Source: Elusimicrobia bacterium RIFOXYA2_FULL_47_53 (lineage in GTDB: Bacteria > Elusimicrobiota > Endomicrobiia > Endomicrobiales > XYA2-FULL-47-53). From it: a DNA stretch of 64,000 bases. Shown piece after piece: positions 17,753-26,250 of this stretch (within the stretch, counting starts at the first letter, position 1; the number at the start of each line of letters is the position of its first letter). Position numbers and translations under genes: made by a program. A model generated the notes under the pieces. The model ran no database searches and was not told the DNA's origin. It saw only the letters and a program-made list of their open reading frames with translations. Where the stretch lies: contig MGVE01000017.1 in NCBI GenBank assembly GCA_001800315.1, positions 1 to 64,000 on the forward strand, written 5' to 3'.

Positions 17753-19203
17753 TGAAAAAACGGATATTGCTGACAGCGCTCGCGGGTTTTGCCGCGGCCG
17801 GAATTGGTTTCGCCCAGGAACAGCTTGCGTTGCAGGATTATCTTTCGCAGGTGGAGCAAAACAGCGCCGAAATAAAATCGGTGAATCTTGCCATTGACTC
17901 CGCTGTCAATAAGACAAGAGAGCTTGATATGGCCTATTCTCCCTATTTTTCGGCTGCCGCCAGCTACGCCGTTGAAAGCGGCGCAGGTTTTGGCTCAGCT
18001 CTTCCGGCAAAAGAGATGGATGTCACGGCCTGGAACCTCGGTTTATCAAAGAAGTGGCAGACGGGTTCCACTCTGACGCTCGGCTATTCGGACACCAGCA
18101 TGATGTTTGACCTTCTTTATCCGACCGCCATAATAGGACCTGAAAAATTATCCAGTTTTACGGGCTACGAAGTTAAGCCAAGCGTTAAAATTGAACAGTC
18201 GCTTATGAAGGAATTTCTCGGCGGGCAGTCCCAGTCCGCTGTCAATAAGGCCAAGTCCTTAAACCGTGCCGGCATTTACGGTTTAATATTTAAAAAGCAG
18301 CAGCTTTTGCTCAGGGCCAGGCTCGCCTACTGGTCTCTTTCACTGTCAAGAGAAGTTGTGGCATTCAGGAAAACATCCCTGGACAGGGCCCAGGAGCTTT
18401 TAAAATGGAGCGAAAACAGGGTCTCGCTTGACCTTGCCGATAGGAGCGACCTGCTTCAGGCACAGGCAGCCTATAAAATGAGGCAGTTGAATTACCAGCT
18501 TGCCCTTGAGGACGAGGTGAAGGCCTGCAGGGTATTTAACGAACTGCGCGGTTCCGCCGCCGAAACTGTTGAGCAGGCGCTTGAAAGAATATCCGATGCA
18601 CCAAAAAAATATGAAGGGCTTGATTCAATCCGCTGTAACGGCGAGAGGGCCGACCTGCTGGCGGCAAAAGAGGTTTTAAAAGGCGCCCAATACGCTCAGA
18701 AAGAAGCTTTTAAGCGCTCCGGCCCCGAACTTAGTGTATTCGGTACGGCATCGCTTAAAGGTCTGGATTTAAGTTATTCAGGGGCCTTGCAGCAGATAAG
18801 CGACGCGGATAAGCCTGCTTACGCCGTTGGGCTGGTCTTTTTCGCTCCGATAGATTTTAAAGTTGTTTCACGCGTGAGGAAAGCTTACAAAAGCGATTAT
18901 GAATCCGCCCGCGAAGCTCTCGGTAAAACTGAGCTGTCGGTTAAAAATGACTGGGATGAACTTTTCAGGACCTGGAAAAATGTAAAATCAAGGGTCAGTC
19001 TGGCAAAAGAGATAAAGGATATTCAGTCCGAGCGGGTTGCGGTTGAAAGAGATAAGTCAAAGAGGGGAAGAACGACGACCTTTCTTCTTTTGAATTCCGA
19101 AAATGACCTTGATGACGCCACCCTTAACGAATACAGGCTGATATTTGAAGAGCTAAATATCAATGCCCAGTCCGAGCTTTATTGCACCACGCCGGTTGAA
19201 TAG
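17752..19203 (+). CDS. TolC-like outer membrane efflux protein
   Basis: 483 aa with a signal peptide (M-K-K-R-I-L-L-T-A-L-A-G-F-A) apparently cleaved near F-A-Q. Two long helical repeats resemble the OEP family: a D-Y-L-S-Q-V-E-Q-N start, and A-x-L-L-K-W-S-E-N-R with D-L-A-D-R-S-D-L-L-Q-A-Q-A in the middle. It would form the trimeric outer-membrane channel of a tripartite pump or a type I secretion system. The start codon overlaps the tetR stop (TAATG). The RND pump is 570 bases downstream, separated by a repeat element. Confidence 0.85.
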   Translation: MKKRILLTALAGFAAAGIGFAQEQLALQDYLSQVEQNSAEIKSVNLAIDSAVNKTRELDMAYSPYFSAAASYAVESGAGFGSALPAKEMDVTAWNLGLSKKWQTGSTLTLGYSDTSMMFDLLYPTAIIGPEKLSSFTGYEVKPSVKIEQSLMKEFLGGQSQSAVNKAKSLNRAGIYGLIFKKQQLLLRARLAYWSLSLSREVVAFRKTSLDRAQELLKWSENRVSLDLADRSDLLQAQAAYKMRQLNYQLALEDEVKACRVFNELRGSAAETVEQALERISDAPKKYEGLDSIRCNGERADLLAAKEVLKGAQYAQKEAFKRSGPELSVFGTASLKGLDLSYSGALQQISDADKPAYAVGLVFFAPIDFKVVSRVRKAYKSDYESAREALGKTELSVKNDWDELFRTWKNVKSRVSLAKEIKDIQSERVAVERDKSKRGRTTTFLLLNSENDLDDATLNEYRLIFEELNINAQSELYCTTPVE

Positions 19204-19226
19204 GCAGAGTGTAGTTATAGTTTTTT

Positions 19227-19254
19227 AGCTGTTGAATATACCAACAGCTGATTT
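19227..19254 (+). terminator. Hairpin after tolC
   Basis: AGCTGTTG (19227-19234) pairs with CAACAGCT (19242-19249), followed by GATTTT. The short T-run makes strength uncertain. If active, it separates the RND gene from the tetR-tolC transcript. Confidence 0.5.
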
Positions 19255-19521
19255 TAACTTTCTTTGGACGCACAAAGAAAGTTAATAAAGAAACGCGCGA
19301 CGCCTCACCATCTCGGCGTCCTCATGGTAGTCCGCACTTATTCGTGCGGACATTCGCCAGCGCGAGCCATTCGCAAAAGTATTTTAGGCAGTCTTGCAAA
19401 CTCCCTGCCTATCGGCAGGTCAAACAGGCAAGACTGAATGCCTCCAAAAATACTTTTGCTCATAGCCGGCTCTAAGGGGTATGAAAACAGAAAAACCAAT
19501 AAGGGCATTAAATCACAAAAC
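19251..19521 (+). repeat. Structured ~270-bp element, copy C
   Basis: Hairpin 0: AACTTTCTTTG/CAAAGAAAGTT (19256-19283), 11 perfect pairs. Hairpin 1: GACGCC / TCACCATCTC / GGCGTC (19299-19320). Hairpin 2: GTCCGCAC / TTATTC / GTGCGGAC (19330-19351). Hairpin 3 (19364-19472) is a nested long stem: GAGCC/GGCTC outside, GCAAAAGTATTTT/AAAATACTTTTGC, CAGTCTTGC/GCAAGACTG, and an inner CCTGCC-TATC-GGCAGG. It lies between tolC and the RND gene, where an adaptor gene might be expected. Confidence 0.85.
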
Positions 19522-19573
19522 CAGGCCGTCATACTGATCTCCCGAGGGGAGAGAAGTATCTCGCTTTGCCGTC

Positions 19574-19598
19574 ATTCCAGAGAGGTTCTGTCTGGAAT
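19574..19598. repeat. Palindromic intergenic repeat
   Basis: ATTCCAGA, spacer GAGGTTCTG, TCTGGAAT. Neighbouring bases 19608-19645 carry the common GTCATTGCGAGG...GAAGCAATCTC type repeat. Near 19725-19745 there is a short direct repeat of ACTTAGA. No gene is seen between 19204 and 19773. Confidence 0.65.
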
Positions 19599-19773
19599 CC
19601 AGAAAAGGTTGTCATTGCGAGGAACGAAGCAATCTCGTCGTCAAAATGATTTTCCGAGCTTGCTCGGCTGATGTTGTCGTAGTCTCGCCGTGCCGTTACA
19701 CATGCAGTTGAAGTTTCTTAAAACTTAGAACTTAGAACTTATAACTGTAGTAAAAAGTTTCCGGAGGAATTAA

Positions 19774-22700
19774 ATGAATCTCGCAGGTTTGTCCATCAAA
19801 AGGCCAACATTTATTTCGTCAATAATCGCGCTTATGCTTATCGTCGGTTTTATCTTTATGAACCGTCTTCCAGTGGACATGTTCCCGGATGTGAATTTTC
19901 CGTTCATAATGGTTACCACAATATACCCCGGCGCCGGCCCCAAAGAAATGGAGACAATGGTTTCCAAAATACTTGAAGAGCAGATAAGCTCTATCTCGGG
20001 ACTTAAAAATGTTACATCCATCAGCCAGGACGGGGTATCAATGGTATTCGGCGAGTTTACCCTTGAAACCGACCCGAAATACGCCGAACAGCAGGTAAAA
20101 GACAAAATAGCCCAGATCCGCAACAGCCTGCCGGCCGACATTAAAGAACCGATTATCAGAAGATTTGACCCCGCCGACAGGCCTGTGCTTACCGTTAGCG
20201 TATCGGCCGACCTTTCAGCGGCTGAGTTATATGATTTGGCTGATACCGTTATAAGGAATTCGCTTGAGCAGATAGCCAATGTAAGCACCGTTGAGCTTAT
20301 AGGCGGAACGAAGCGCGAAATACATGTTGACCTTGATCTGGCTAAACTCAAAGAGTATGAAACAAACCTTTCCCTTGTTTCCGGGCGAATCACCGCCAAT
20401 TCGCAGAATATTCCCATAGGGAAGGTGGCTCAGGGCGCGAGCGAACTGTCGTTTCGCAGTATGGGCGAGTTCCGCACAGTCCAGCAGATTAAAGATGTAG
20501 TCGTGAGCTTTTTCGGGAGTGATGTGCCGATAACAATTGATAAAATAGGCAAAGTCAGCGATTCCGTTGAGGATGTTAAAACTCTCGGTTATTTGAACGG
20601 CAAATCAGCGCTTGTTATAAATATTTATAAACAGTCCGGATCAAACACAGTGAGCGTTTCTGACGCGCTTATCAAGAGAATAGACAAGATAAATGAAAAG
20701 ATTAAAAGCGCCAGGGGCAATCCGAATATCCTTGTTGTCAGAGACGGCGCGCGGCCCATCAGGATGAACCTTGAAGATGTGAAGCAGACGATCTTTGAGG
20801 GTATCCTGCTGGCGATAATCGTAGTGTATTTCTTTTTGGGTAATTTCCGTTCCACTCTGATTACGGCGGCGGCTCTTCCCAACAGCCTTATAGGAGCCTT
20901 TATATTCATGGGCCTGGCGGGTTTTAGTATCAATATGCTTTCACTAATGGCGCTATCGCTCGCCGTGGGGTTATTAATTGATGATGCTATAGTGGTCAGG
21001 GAAAATATATTCCGACATATAGAAAACGGCGAAAAGCCGATGGTCGCGGCTCTTAAAGGAACCAACGAGGTTACTCTGGCGGTAATAGCCACAACGCTGA
21101 CTGTCGTCGCCGTCTTCCTGCCGGTGGCCTTCCTTCAGGGTATCGTAGGCCAGTTTTTCAAGCAGTTCGGCCTGACCGTAGTATTTGCAATGGGAATATC
21201 GCTTTTTGACGCTTTAACAACCGCGCCGATGCTTTCGGCGTACCTGATAGGCCAGTTGGAACATGAAAAGAAAAAAACAGGTTTTATGGCCCTTGTTAAC
21301 GCTCCCGCGGCCTGGTTCGGGCGCGTTCAGGACAAAGTGGATATCCTTTACGAAAGAGCCATGCGCTATGCCCTAAAGCATAAAAACTTTGTTCTTGTCG
21401 GAGCTTTCTTAATATTTGTTTCCAGCCTCGTGCTCGTAAGGGGCATACCAAAGACCTTTATGCCTTCCAACGAATGGGGGGAGTTCTTTGTAGATATGGA
21501 AGCCGAGCCCAGTATTTCTCTTGGAGAGATGGATAAAACTGTCCGGGAAATTGAAGCCCTGATAAGGCTGGAAAAGGATGTTGAGCTCGTTTCCACGACA
21601 GTCGGCAACACAAACGGCGAAAGCAATGTGGCTTCATTGTTTATTAAAATGATTCCCTCAAACAAAAGAAAACGCTCAACCGCGGAGCTGAAAGAATATT
21701 TAAGAAAAGAGCTCTCGCCTTACGAGCCAAAAATGCATCCGAGAGTCAACGACCAGTCCATGGCGGGCGGGTCAGATCAGCCGTTTTCTTTGATAATTAC
21801 AGGGGACGATATTTCCCAGCTGGCCAGGGTCGCCGAGGATTTAAAGGTTAAGTTTAAGGACATAAAAGGCCTGGTTGATTTAAGCACCAATTACAGGGAA
21901 GGCAAGCCCGAGTTCCAGTTTAAAATGGACGCGCGCAAGATGGAAAAGCTCGGAGTGCAGTCGGTAATGGCCGGCCTTGAGCTCAGGGCCATGGTTGAGG
22001 GCACGGTTCCCGCTAAATTCAGGGAGCACGACCTTGAATACGATATAAGGGTCAGGGCTATTGAAGAACAGAGAGATCTGAGCCGCAGCTTCGGGATGCT
22101 TTATGTGCCCAATGTAAATATGCAGCTCGTAAAACTTAAAAATATAGCCGATCCCGTAAAAACAACGGGCCCTTCAAAGGTTTACCGCAGAAACCGTTCC
22201 CGTTATGTAATGGTAAGCGGCAACCTCGGGAAAGGCGGCGCCATAGGCAACATAACGGACGAGGCCAAAAAAATCATTGGCAAAGAAAAACTGCCTGAAG
22301 GCGTAGCCTACGAGTTTATCGGTTCTTCAGAGGATATGATAGATCTGTTTAGAAGCATGCTTATAGCCGGTGTCTTGTCCATAATATTTATTTACATTGT
22401 TCTGGCAAGTTTGTACGAGTCTATAATTATCCCTTTTACCATCATGCTGGCTCTGCCGCTTGCCATTGTGGGCGGCCTGATAGCGCTTTTTGTAACCGGG
22501 GAAACCATAAGCATGTTTACCATGATAGGTTTCATCATGCTGCTCGGGCTTGTGACAAAGAATTCAATTCTGCTCGTGGATTACGCTCAGAAACTTATGA
22601 GGGGCGGCCTCCACAGGGATGAAGCTATTATCAAGGCCGGCCTTACCAGGCTTCGCCCCATTCTTATGACCACCTTCGCTCTTATAGCCGGCATGCTTCC

Positions 22701-22905
22701 GCTCGCTTTAGGGTTAAGCGAGGTGGGAAAATTCAGAAGAAGCATGGGTATAACCATAATAGGCGGCCTTATAAGCTCTACTTTCCTGACGCTTGTGGTA
22801 ATACCGGCGGTATTCGGCTATATGGACGGCTTCAGGAACAGGATGAGAAAAGTTATGAAAAGGCCCGCCCTTCGCGAGATTGATAAAACGGACAACGAGT
22901 TATAA
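19774..22905 (+). CDS. RND-family efflux transporter permease (AcrB/HAE1-like)
   Basis: 1,043 aa, ATG with GGAGG upstream. It has the RND layout: N-terminal transmembrane helix, periplasmic porter loop, helices 2-6, second large loop, helices 8-12. Proton-relay residues D403/D404 (G-L-L-I-D-D-A-I) and K929 (V-T-K-N-S-I-L-L) are present, and the early Y-P-G-A-G-P-K-E-M-E motif matches the family. It exports drugs, lipids or other compounds using the proton gradient. A periplasmic adaptor gene, normally adjacent, is absent here. The upstream tolC probably provides the outer channel. Confidence 0.93.
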   Translation: MNLAGLSIKRPTFISSIIALMLIVGFIFMNRLPVDMFPDVNFPFIMVTTIYPGAGPKEMETMVSKILEEQISSISGLKNVTSISQDGVSMVFGEFTLETDPKYAEQQVKDKIAQIRNSLPADIKEPIIRRFDPADRPVLTVSVSADLSAAELYDLADTVIRNSLEQIANVSTVELIGGTKREIHVDLDLAKLKEYETNLSLVSGRITANSQNIPIGKVAQGASELSFRSMGEFRTVQQIKDVVVSFFGSDVPITIDKIGKVSDSVEDVKTLGYLNGKSALVINIYKQSGSNTVSVSDALIKRIDKINEKIKSARGNPNILVVRDGARPIRMNLEDVKQTIFEGILLAIIVVYFFLGNFRSTLITAAALPNSLIGAFIFMGLAGFSINMLSLMALSLAVGLLIDDAIVVRENIFRHIENGEKPMVAALKGTNEVTLAVIATTLTVVAVFLPVAFLQGIVGQFFKQFGLTVVFAMGISLFDALTTAPMLSAYLIGQLEHEKKKTGFMALVNAPAAWFGRVQDKVDILYERAMRYALKHKNFVLVGAFLIFVSSLVLVRGIPKTFMPSNEWGEFFVDMEAEPSISLGEMDKTVREIEALIRLEKDVELVSTTVGNTNGESNVASLFIKMIPSNKRKRSTAELKEYLRKELSPYEPKMHPRVNDQSMAGGSDQPFSLIITGDDISQLARVAEDLKVKFKDIKGLVDLSTNYREGKPEFQFKMDARKMEKLGVQSVMAGLELRAMVEGTVPAKFREHDLEYDIRVRAIEEQRDLSRSFGMLYVPNVNMQLVKLKNIADPVKTTGPSKVYRRNRSRYVMVSGNLGKGGAIGNITDEAKKIIGKEKLPEGVAYEFIGSSEDMIDLFRSMLIAGVLSIIFIYIVLASLYESIIIPFTIMLALPLAIVGGLIALFVTGETISMFTMIGFIMLLGLVTKNSILLVDYAQKLMRGGLHRDEAIIKAGLTRLRPILMTTFALIAGMLPLALGLSEVGKFRRSMGITIIGGLISSTFLTLVVIPAVFGYMDGFRNRMRKVMKRPALREIDKTDNEL

Positions 22906-22906
22906 G

Positions 22907-22928
22907 TGCGCGGGTTGCCCCGCATTTT
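22907..22928 (+). terminator. Possible terminator after the RND gene
   Basis: TGCGCGGG-TTG-CCCCGCA with one bulged base, then TTTTGT. It overlaps the region right after the stop codon. Confidence 0.5.
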
Positions 22929-22941
22929 GTAGCATGTAGTC

Positions 22942-23240
22942 ATTCCGGAAATGTTCTGTCCGGAATCCAGTAGGCCGCCTTTGCGAGGAGTGAAATGACG
23001 CGCCAGCCCGCCGAAGGCTCAGTGGCGGGCGCCAGCCCGCCAGAGGTTCAGTGGCGGGACAATCTCTTTGTCAATAAAGGCCGTCAGAAATGTTCACAGA
23101 CTGTGTCGTAACTGCCATTAACGAGGGCTTTGAGCTGTCATGCTGAACGCAGTGAAGCATCTCGACGGTAACAATAACTTCGCGATCCTTCGCTAACGCT
23201 CAGGATGACATTGCCACACAGTCTGTCAGCCTGGGATCCA
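22942..23240. repeat. Cluster of intergenic palindromes and repeats
   Basis: The 465-base gap to the next gene has no credible ORF. It contains ATTCCGGA-AATGTTCTG-TCCGGAAT (22942-22966) and two tandem units of the form AGCCCGCC...CAGTGGCGGG (about 23006-23058). It also has a TGTCATGCTGAACGCAGTG ... CAGGATGACA pair (about 23137-23210) and GGATCCACTTC-type remnants at 23225-23290. Confidence 0.65.
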
Positions 23241-23310
23241 CTTCAAAAAGTCTTTCTCAAATGCCATTGAACCGGATCCCCGATGCCCCATTTGGGGTGG
23301 TAAATCTAAC

Positions 23311-23348
23311 AAAAAAAGAACCCGTGATTTCTCAGGGGTTCTTTTTTT
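23311..23348. terminator. Bidirectional terminator between convergent genes
   Basis: AAAAAAAGAACCC (23311-23323) pairs with GGGTTCTTTTTTT (23336-23348). It has A-run and T-run flanks, so it can work on both strands. It lies between the RND gene (+) and the minus-strand gene ending at 23371. Confidence 0.8.
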
Positions 23349-23370
23349 GTTTAAACTATTGCTAAGTCGT

Positions 23371-24192
23371 TTATTTCCTGTTTGTTTCGCTGTCAGAATC
23401 AAGTATAAGATCAGTTAAATCGGAGTTGTAAACCTTAACCGCAGAAAAAGGCACATAGGAGATTGATGCGGGTAAGGTAAGAATAACGCTTGGATCCATT
23501 AGACTTACTTTTCCTACAACAATAACCTCAATTTCTGCAGCCGCTATCTTAAGGTATTGTTTGTAGGGTTTTTTAAGAGCCCCTCCGTTTAATAGAAAGA
23601 AAAAGTCGCCGTATTTATCCTGGATCATAATTCCGAATTGCTCTTTAGGATCTCCCATATATAGGCAGCTTTCTACCATTGCCATTTTCCCAGCTACAAC
23701 ATCCATGTTCGGGTCTTTTATGCCGAGTTTTTTAAGTGTCGCTTCACGAAATGTTGTTTTGTCCTGAACTTTTTTCTTTATGGCATCCGCAACTTCGGTT
23801 GAGAGCTTTTGTCCGATTGTGAAATCTTTTGTATTAAATTCGTCAACTTCAATGCGGTATCTTATTTCTTTGCCTCCGATATTCTTCGGGTCAGGCGACA
23901 TTAACGATCCGAACACGAAAACATTCTGTTTGCTTCCTGCCAAAGACTGCAGTTCTTTTGTTCTTGTACCTACTAAAACATAGTTGTTGGTGCCGCGGGG
24001 AGTTGTAAGTACAATATGTTCGTCAATTTGGGACAGAGAGCCGCTTGCCTTGATTTTTATCGGAGCAGTCTTTACTGGAACCTGAGCGGGGGTCTTCTTT
24101 ATCATCCAAGTAAGTAATTTTGGCCCCGCAACAAAAAAAAGAATCGCTGCCACTATAAGTACAATGGCGATTACAATCATTTTGCTTTTCAT
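23371..24192 (-). CDS. Membrane-anchored protein of unknown function
   Basis: 273 aa from the ATG at 24192, chosen because AAAGGAGAA lies just upstream. A longer frame starts at 24222. One N-terminal transmembrane helix (I-V-I-A-I-V-L-I-V-A-A-I-L-F-F-V) is followed by a soluble extracytoplasmic part. Residues about 45-125 have an alternating strand pattern that could be OB-fold-like (S-G-S-L-S-Q-I-D ... V-F-V-F-G-S-L). A second, similar strand-rich stretch lies near the C-terminus (I-E-V-I-V-V-G-K-V). No named family was recognised. It follows the 610-aa secreted protein on the same strand but is separated from it by a terminator. Confidence 0.7.
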   Translation of the reverse strand: MKSKMIVIAIVLIVAAILFFVAGPKLLTWMIKKTPAQVPVKTAPIKIKASGSLSQIDEHIVLTTPRGTNNYVLVGTRTKELQSLAGSKQNVFVFGSLMSPDPKNIGGKEIRYRIEVDEFNTKDFTIGQKLSTEVADAIKKKVQDKTTFREATLKKLGIKDPNMDVVAGKMAMVESCLYMGDPKEQFGIMIQDKYGDFFFLLNGGALKKPYKQYLKIAAAEIEVIVVGKVSLMDPSVILTLPASISYVPFSAVKVYNSDLTDLILDSDSETNRK

Positions 24193-24291
24193 GCGGCTGT
24201 TCTCCTTTAGGGTAGAATGCAATTTCTTGAGTTAATTATATAGTAAAATGCATTGATAGTCAATAGATTTATTAGGTGATTTTGTAAATAT

Positions 24292-24327
24292 AAAGAAGGC
24301 TTGCCTTTTATAAGGCAAGCCTTCTTT
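24292..24327 (-). terminator. Strong terminator after the 610-aa secreted protein gene
   Basis: AAAGAAGGCTTGCCTT and AAGGCAAGCCTTCTTT form a perfect 16-bp stem with a 4-base loop (TTAT on the plus strand). Poly-T follows in the minus direction. It is palindromic and may act both ways. Confidence 0.8.
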
Positions 24328-24355
24328 AGTAAATCAATTGCTTTGGCTGTATTCC

Positions 24356-26188
24356 TTAGAAAGTCGGCCCGCTTGAATTGGCCAGAGCGTTCCACTGGTC
24401 TTTCCATGAGGCGTCTCCGACGCCAAGCGCGTCATAAACATTTATCATGGTGTTGACCATGTTCTTGTAGAATGACTCGTTCTGCTTCATCCAGGTTTTG
24501 TTGGTAGTCCCGGCTTCGCCGACAACATAGCCGCCTTCATTTACTGTCATAGTAAGGTGGCCGTCAACACTGGCTGAAACATTTCCGGATATGGTTATCT
24601 CTTGGCCGACCTTGTCTTTCATGTTCGCGGCGGTTGCGGCGTCAACCTCAATTAATATTGTTTCGCCGTCCGCATCTTTCTGCCCTTTGCCGTCAAACAT
24701 GTCAACTCCGGATGCATTGACAGACAGGTAGTAGTGTGTAACCCCATTGGCATCTTTTATTGAGAGGACATCATTAATTGCGCCCGTAACCAATGGATCG
24801 CGTTGAGCATTTGACCCTAACGAAGATGCGCAAATATTCACTGTAAGTGACTTTTGCTGAGCAGAATCAAAATAGCTTAATGTGTTTGCTAAGCCGTCAG
24901 CTCCCATTTGAACAGTAAATGTTGAGTAAGGTGATTCTTTGGCTGCTGCCCGAATGGCATCTAATCCAAGAGTTTGACCTTCAATCTTCCAAGTAATTTT
25001 GGAGTAGCTCTGCAGAGGCTGGGTGCCAGGTTGAATTTGTGTTACATGTTGGTCATCAATAGGAACCGTTATGCCATCGCCAATTTTACCTTTTTCAATT
25101 GTTCCAACCTCAACACCGGTGGAGGTGAATAGCTTTCCATCTTTTTCGTAATACAACTTTCCATTTATGATATATGAATTTGCATCTTTGAGTCCAGAGC
25201 CGGCTGTTGAGGCTGTCTTGGTTGTGTATGCCCCTTGAGTGGTTGTGAGTGCATTTTTGCCTGTATCAGTCTTTGAGACAGTAACTGTTCCATCAGTATT
25301 TACTGTGCATTCGCCAGTCCATGAATTCGCTCCATTCATGGTGTTGTGCTTAACCACGACTTTTAAGCTCCCGTCAGCATTTTGCGTGAATGTGCCCCAG
25401 GAACCTACTTGATATTGACCTGTTGAAGCATTTCTGCGGACAAGGTTGCCGTTTGATGAAAGTCCGTAAGTAGTTCCGTCAATGGTGACAGATCCTACAA
25501 TGTGTTCTCCGGCAATTCCGCCTGTTACAGTGTCACCAATCTTAAATGTATTGTTGGGGTCAATAGCGCCTGTGCCACCTGTTATTGTTGAGAGATTGAA
25601 AACTCTCGCTAGTCCGGCATCGTCAAGGTTTGCTATCTGTGAACCGGTGAGAGAAACATTTGAAACATTTATGCCGGCTTCTTTCCAAGTTTTGCGGCCG
25701 GCTAAAACATCAGCAAAAGCCTGCTGAACCTGGGCTACTGTATAATTGTTGGTGCCTCCAGATGATCCATTGGAAGTAATAGTCAGCCCATCTTTTCCTA
25801 TAGCTCCACGGTCGACGGTTACTGCTGCTCCATCGATATAAAATGTGGTATAAACATGCGGTGCTCCATCCGCTCCATTTGAAGTAAAATCTGCAGAAGT
25901 TAAGTTGCCGGCTGCATTGTAGTGGCGAACAGAGAGAACTTTGTTATCTCCATCAGTTGTGTAAGCGAGTTGCCCCGCTATGTTGAAGTGCGATATCTGT
26001 GCATTTTGTCCGAGTCCGTCCGTAGATTTAGCTATCTGAAGTATGCCGTTGGCAGCATAAGAATAGGATGTCTGGCTTTGGATTAGATTTGTATTCCAGT
26101 TGTATCCCATTGATGTTGATGACAATACATTCAACATCATGAGTGCGGCTATGCTTGTTGAAAGTATTTTTGCGATTAGTTTTTTCAT
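24356..26188 (-). CDS. Secreted repeat-rich protein (cassette 3 large protein)
   Basis: 610 aa, AGGAGG upstream of the ATG at 26188. The signal peptide is M-K-K-L-I-A-K-I-L-S-T-S-I-A-A-L. The body is rich in G, N, T and D, with YD/RHS-like strand-turn units (H-Y-N-A-A-G-N-L-T). Residues about 110-200 (T-T-F-Y-I-D-G ... V-S-L-T-G-S-Q-I ... V-F-N-L-S) resemble a domain found twice in the YD-repeat protein at 26838-29657. The C-terminal third contains further beta-rich stretches. No enzyme motif was seen. It is probably exported to the periplasm or outside. Its Shine-Dalgarno sits in a 15-bp hairpin together with the stop codon of the small upstream gene, implying coupled translation. Confidence 0.7.
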   Translation of the reverse strand: MKKLIAKILSTSIAALMMLNVLSSTSMGYNWNTNLIQSQTSYSYAANGILQIAKSTDGLGQNAQISHFNIAGQLAYTTDGDNKVLSVRHYNAAGNLTSADFTSNGADGAPHVYTTFYIDGAAVTVDRGAIGKDGLTITSNGSSGGTNNYTVAQVQQAFADVLAGRKTWKEAGINVSNVSLTGSQIANLDDAGLARVFNLSTITGGTGAIDPNNTFKIGDTVTGGIAGEHIVGSVTIDGTTYGLSSNGNLVRRNASTGQYQVGSWGTFTQNADGSLKVVVKHNTMNGANSWTGECTVNTDGTVTVSKTDTGKNALTTTQGAYTTKTASTAGSGLKDANSYIINGKLYYEKDGKLFTSTGVEVGTIEKGKIGDGITVPIDDQHVTQIQPGTQPLQSYSKITWKIEGQTLGLDAIRAAAKESPYSTFTVQMGADGLANTLSYFDSAQQKSLTVNICASSLGSNAQRDPLVTGAINDVLSIKDANGVTHYYLSVNASGVDMFDGKGQKDADGETILIEVDAATAANMKDKVGQEITISGNVSASVDGHLTMTVNEGGYVVGEAGTTNKTWMKQNESFYKNMVNTMINVYDALGVGDASWKDQWNALANSSGPTF

Positions 26189-26198
26189 TGTAGTGTTC

Positions 26199-26250
26199 CT
26201 CCTTTTTTGATTTTTTGCAGTTACAAGGTGCGCTCAAATCAAAAAAGGAG
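26199..26250 (-). promoter_or_regulatory. Hairpin joining small-ORF stop and Shine-Dalgarno (cassette 3)
   Basis: On the minus strand, CTCCTTTTTTGATTT (26250-26236) pairs perfectly with AAATCAAAAAAGGAG (26213-26199) across a 22-base loop. The 5' arm contains the TGA stop of the 158-aa ORF (26241-26239). The 3' arm contains the GGAG of the 610-aa gene's ribosome site. A ribosome finishing the small ORF would open the stem. Confidence 0.7.

Noticed and set aside
19438-19671. 77-codon frame between tolC and the RND gene
   Set aside because: It is made entirely of the structured element and other repeats, with no start signals.
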